NCBI GenBank assembly: GCA_001662425.1
Contig: BDDC01000496.1
Location: forward strand, 1-49,938
Length of the DNA: 49,938 nucleotides
Source of the DNA: Chlamydomonas sphaeroides
Taxonomy: Eukaryota > Chlorophyta > Chlorophyceae > Chlamydomonadales > Chlamydomonadaceae
Direction of reading: 5' to 3'
Below, piece by piece: positions 46,401 through 49,938 of the stretch (its first letter is position 1; every line of letters starts with the position of its first letter). The notes below the pieces were generated by a model. That model saw nothing but the letters and a program-made list of their open reading frames with translations. It made no database searches and had not been told where the DNA came from. A program made the position numbers and the translations under genes.

Positions 46401-48166
46401 TACCCCTGCTATGGTGTTTGGCCGCATACTAAACGGGATTGAAAGCGTGCCACGACGGACAGGATCTTCGTGGGCGCGACTTGCGCACACGGCCACATGC
46501 GGGCATATGGGCTGTGGGGCACATCATGTTTTATTTGGACCGCGTCGGCGCCGGAGCCGCCAACGCGCAGTGCACCGTCGCCCACAGATCTTCACGTGCG
46601 ACCAGCTGCTGGTGTACCTGCGCTCCTTCAACGCGGTCAAGGACGACGGCCCCAAGGAGGCGGCCAAGGAGGTGGAGGTGCCCGCCGGCCTCAAGCCCTT
46701 CAAGCGGGCCGTGGTGGAGGACGAGATGTTCTCGGGCGTGCCCAAGAAGGCGGCGCAGGGCAAGGGCGGCAAGGTGGGCGGGGCGAGCAGGACGGCGGCA
46801 TAGAAATGCGCGCGGGCATAATAGCAGTCATGCACCCGTGCGGCCGGGAAACGCTCGGCCGCAGCTGGCCGCTTGAGCGTCGACACCACACAGCCGTACA
46901 ATTGCCCACTTGCTGGACCCGGGCTGGCTTGTCCGCCCGATTCCGCTGCGCAGGCCGCGGCGGCGCCCACCCCCAAGTCCACTGAGCCGGCCAAGCCCAA
47001 GGCCCAGAAGCTCAACCACTTGCTGGACATGCTCAAGGTCTTCCTGCAGCTGAAGGTGCGGACCGCATCTGGGCGTTTGCTGGCCCTTCCGTGCCCCCCC
47101 CCCCACCCGCTGCCCGCAGGCGCTTGCCCTGCCCCTTCCGGACCAGCTTCTCTGACATCCGCAATCCCCCGGCCGCACCCATCCCGCAGGTGGAGCCGCC
47201 GACGACCACCGCGGCCATCCCCGCCACCATTGAGAAGGTGGAGGCGCGCAAGGCGGAGTACAAAGAGAAGCAGGAGGCGGCCAAGCGCGCGCCGCCGCCC
47301 GCGCCCAAGGCGGCCGAGCCGGAGCCGGAGCCCGAGGCGCCGGCGGCCAAGGAGGAGGAGGAGGCGCCCGCCGCCAACGGCGGCTCGCACGAGGTAGGAT
47401 CAACGGAGGAGGAACACCGCTTGGCGTACACCGAATTGCTGTTGCATGACCCATGTGCTCCTCGATGGACGAGGAGCACGAGGTTGCGACGTGCGCAATG
47501 GATGCTGGAGCGTATGGACCGGTGGACGAAGTAGCCAGGACGCCGACTCAGTCCGGCAGTCTGTATCTGTAGCGTCGGCCGTTAGGCAGGGGAGCGCTGG
47601 TCAGCATGGCATTCACGCGCCATCCCCTTTCCGCCTCCCACTGCAGGAGCCCGCGGCCGCTGCCCCCGCGGCCGAGGAGCCGGCGGCCTCGTCCAGCGCG
47701 CCCGCCGAGGAGGCGGCCGCGCCGGCAGCCACGGAGGAGCCCGCCGCGGCGGCCAAAGAGGAGCCGGCGGCGGCCAAGGAGGAGCCCGCGGCGGCGGCGG
47801 CCCCGGCGGCGTCCGGTGGCAAGAAGAAGAAGGGCAAGGGCGGCGCCGGCGAGGCGGCCAAGGAGGCGGCGCCGGCGGCGGCCAGCGGGGCAGAGGCGAA
47901 AGCGGCTGACGGCCAGGGTGAGGCGGGATGGGCTAGGGGGGTGACACCGGTTGTAGGGCTACCATATGCGGGGCGATGGGCAGCTGTGCGCCAGCAGGTA
48001 CACAAGAACCGCACCGCCGGCCATGGCGCTGTTACATGTAGCCTCAAAACACCGTGGCTGACCAGGCCTGTGCGTACCTGCGCTGCTCCCTGCGCCCCCA
48101 GGTGTGGGCGTGACGCTCAAGGTGGAGGGCGACCGAGTGGCCGTCTCCGTGCGGGCCTCCGCGTAA
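43438..48166 (+). CDS. BFR1-like (nuclear segregation protein Bfr1 family) coiled-coil protein (11 exons)
   Basis: Exons: 43438-43758, 43901-44035, 44261-44323, 44798-45019, 45348-45493, 46065-46167, 46588-46773, 46954-47055, 47190-47393, 47647-47917, 48102-48166. All junction phases agree; the product has 605 aa and a TAA stop. Yeast Bfr1 is an mRNP/polysome-associated coiled-coil protein linked to the ER and to ploidy maintenance; the algal role is inferred. Residues about 40-300 are highly charged heptad-like helices (LIQKLQAEITKRGDRIKEIK; AAIRDELHNSDGARDAIRAE; ENYEMMVVMRAKIDELRKAN; YEERQKEREQRDRDRTEDD). A conserved IFTCDQLLVYLRSF motif follows, then KLNHLLDMLKVFLQLKVEPP and IPATIEKVEARKAEYKEKQE, typical of the family's C-terminal half. 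Exon 10 encodes a low-complexity Ala/Pro/Glu segment and KKKKGKGG. The end reads GVTLKVEGDRVAVSVRASA. Intron 4 has a GC donor (CAG|GCAAGG). The gene appears intact. Confidence 0.87.
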
Positions 48167-48395
48167 GCGGCCTGCAGTGGCCCAATGGCGGCCACCGCCT
48201 GGGGCAGCCCCTGGCGCGTGTCGTGCTGTGCTGTGCTGCTGCCAGCAGCGGCACGCAGTCGTGCTGTGTGGTGCAGTACTGAAGCAAAGCGCGAAGCGCG
48301 TCGGGTTGCGAACGCTTCGGGTTAGCGGCGGCGTGCGTGCGTGTCGTCTGCCTTGCCTGTCAGAGGTGGTCGGCTGGGCGGGTCGTAATGTGGGA

Positions 48396-48400
48396 TGTAA
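48396..48400 (+). promoter_or_regulatory. TGTAA poly(A) signal of the BFR1-like gene
   Basis: TGTAA lies about 230 nt after the TAA stop. Another TGTAA occurs near 48680, so alternative 3' ends are possible. Confidence 0.5.
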
Positions 48401-48852
48401 GCGGGCTAGGCGGCGGGTAGGTGCTCCTGTGTTGAGCGGGTGCGCTGCTTTTTCCAGTATGTGGTTGTGGGTGGCATTCAGCCCTGGGGCCGGCCGGTGG
48501 TGTTCGTAGAGGCGTAGGCGGGCGTGACGTGAGTGACCTGAATGACCGAATCCGCTGACGAATCGCTTTTGCTTGTGCGCGCCAGCGTGGCCGGGGCGCC
48601 GACCAAGCAACAGAGGTAGCGCAGTATGACGGACCATGTGCGTTGGCGCAGGGTGGCGCGACAATGCATCCGCGGCCAACTGTAAGCATGCACGCTGCCT
48701 GGGTCTCGCTGCATGAGCAAGACGTGGGGATCATCGCGGGAAAGGCCGCGCCCGTGTGTGTGTGTGTGTGTGTATGCGCGTAGGCATGTTGCGGGCGTGT
48801 TCCTGAAGTAGTCACGATTATCGTAACGGCTAGGTCATAGCAGGTGCGCACT
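48401..48852. other. Intergenic sequence upstream of fibrillin-like gene
   Basis: No coding signal. It contains a (GT)n microsatellite at 48754-48773 and the presumed promoter of the next gene. Confidence 0.45.
48754..48773. repeat. (GT)n microsatellite
   Basis: About 10 uninterrupted GT units, roughly 80 bp upstream of the fibrillin-like start codon. Confidence 0.9.
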
Positions 48853-49281
48853 ATGCAAGCAATCGGGCATCGACCATTGGCGCCGTTCGGACCATGCTGC
48901 ACAGCTCAGCAACGCGGGCGACGGGCTTCGAGGCACGTCAGGGTGCCGCGTGCCGCCGTTAGCTCCCCACAGCAGCTGTCGACCGAGGAGCTCAAGGCAA
49001 GCAAGGCATCCGTGCGAGCGACGCGACGCACTAGCGCTGGCTCACCGCTATGGCAGCAGTAACTGCAGGCAACCGTATGTCCTCTCCAAGGCGCGCCGCA
49101 CAAACTTCTGCCCAACCACACACTTGACATCCTCCTGCCCTCCAACCATCCCACCATCCCACCATCCCCGCCCAGGCCGCCATCGTGCGCGCCGTGGGCG
49201 GCACGCAGCGCGGCAAAGCCGCCACCCCGCAGCAGCGCGCGGCCATCCTGCCGCTGCTGGAGGCCCTCGAGGCGCGCAACG
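48853..49281 (+). CDS. Probable plastid lipid-associated (PAP/fibrillin) protein, 5' part only
   Basis: Exon 1 (48853-48996) begins MQAIGHRPLAPFGPC and is rich in Arg, Ala and Ser (RGRRASRHVRVPRAAVSS), like a chloroplast transit peptide. It ends STEELK. Exon 2 (49176-49281) reads AAIVRAVGGTQRGKAATPQQ and then RAAILPLLEALEARN. This matches the fibrillin N-terminal pattern, in which a helix precedes a T/D-RG-x-A-(T/S)-P-(E/Q)-(D/Q)-R-A block and a helix ending LEA-N. Fibrillins bind or organise lipids in plastoglobules and thylakoids. Exon 1 ends in a GC donor (AAG|GCAAGC); exon 2 ends AACG|GTGCGG, phase 1. The lipocalin-like barrel that should follow was not found in the remaining 650 bases, so it probably lies beyond the window. 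Confidence 0.6.
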
Positions 49282-49938
49282 GTGCGGCCGCGGCCCTGCT
49301 CCACACCCCTGGCGTAGCTAGCGCAAGCTGCTCTGGGGTATGGGCACGTGTGGAGGGGTTAAACAGCGGGCAGAGACGTGGCGAGGACAGTGAAGTGTGG
49401 GTGCACGTGTGGAGAGAGGGCAGTACGGCCGTGGGTAGCCTGCCAGCGCGGCCGTGGGCTCGCTGCGGGGCGGCTGCCCAGCCTCCTCCTGCCCAGCCTC
49501 CTCCAGCCCCCGGGAGTGGGGCCGCAGCGCCAGGCGCCTTTGCTCCGCTACGGCGACGGCCCCGCGGGGCGAGTGCCGGCCGGGCGCGACGCCGCCGGCA
49601 GCAGGGCCGCGGCGCGTGGCGCTGCTGCGCTGCTGCGCTGGGAGCCGGCTCGCGGCGTGGCAGGCGCCCGCTCAGCCTCCGCCGGGGGCGCGCCTAGCAC
49701 CCCTCTGCTACGGCTGGCCGTCCGGGGGCTGTCACGCCGCCGCGCGCGTCCGGTGCCGGCGGCGGGTTGGCCCACGTGCCACGTCGCCGGCCCACCACCA
49801 TCGAGCCCGACTGACTGTCGGCAGGGGGGCTGTCACGCCGCCGCGTCAGCCGGGCGCGATGTCGTGACACACTGCATCCGCAGCACGACAAGGCCGGAGG
49901 GGCAGCGGACCGTACGTCCCTGCACTCCTAGGGGGCAC
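49282..49938 (+). other. Presumed intron of the fibrillin-like gene, no exon recognised
   Basis: This stretch is GC-rich, with duplicated blocks (GCCCAGCCTCCTCC twice near 49478-49505; GGGGGCTGTCACGCCGCCGCG near 49724 and 49826, about 100 bp apart). No exon with fibrillin-like sequence was recognised. Confidence 0.4.

Overview
The window is nuclear DNA of a green alga (core Chlorophyta; volvocine or other chlorophycean type). The evidence is high GC, genes split into many short exons with GTGAGT/GTGCGT donors, TGTAA poly(A) signals downstream of stops, proline-rich wall-protein segments, and gene families typical of these algae. I cannot name the species. Two runs of N (16708-17029 and 29732-30092), each next to a poly-G tract, are assembly gaps. 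Exon models were built by hand from splice motifs, reading phase and comparison between paralogs; no search was run.

Region 1 (about 1-28.1 kb) is dominated by two minus-strand paralogs in head-to-tail tandem. Copy 1 (15553 to 1221) has 26 exons and 1182 aa. Copy 2 (28070 to 18247) has 23 exons and 1139 aa. Both encode a signal peptide, an N-terminal beta-rich module, one scavenger receptor cysteine-rich (SRCR) domain, a Pro-rich linker, a long right-handed beta-helix with GG[AVF]-x-[YF]/NSA repeats like those of chlamydial Pmp proteins, a run of about 16 prolines and a short tail. They look like secreted or wall-associated recognition or adhesion proteins. Copy 1 has three introns that copy 2 lacks. 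One copy 1 intron holds an intronless antisense gene (5218-6423, plus strand) for a Gag-like, RG-rich protein broken by a single UAG. Several introns hold diverged duplicates of the adjacent exon end, and three introns hold a short dispersed repeat.

Region 2 (28.1-34.5 kb) has an F-box/ankyrin-type gene (30453 to about 32840, plus) broken by an in-frame UAG and frameshifts, followed by a 102-bp tandem repeat. A decayed relative lies inverted at 41005-40040.

Region 3 (34.5-49.9 kb) is plus-strand housekeeping: an eight-exon FKBP prolyl isomerase with a signal peptide (34472-38727, 195 aa), an eleven-exon BFR1-like coiled-coil protein (43438-48166, 605 aa), and the first two exons of a probable plastid lipid-associated (fibrillin/PAP) protein running off the right edge. 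The last two genes each contain one GC-AG intron. I see no operon-like or pathway link between these genes; the shared theme of Region 1 is duplication and intron turnover within one surface-protein family.
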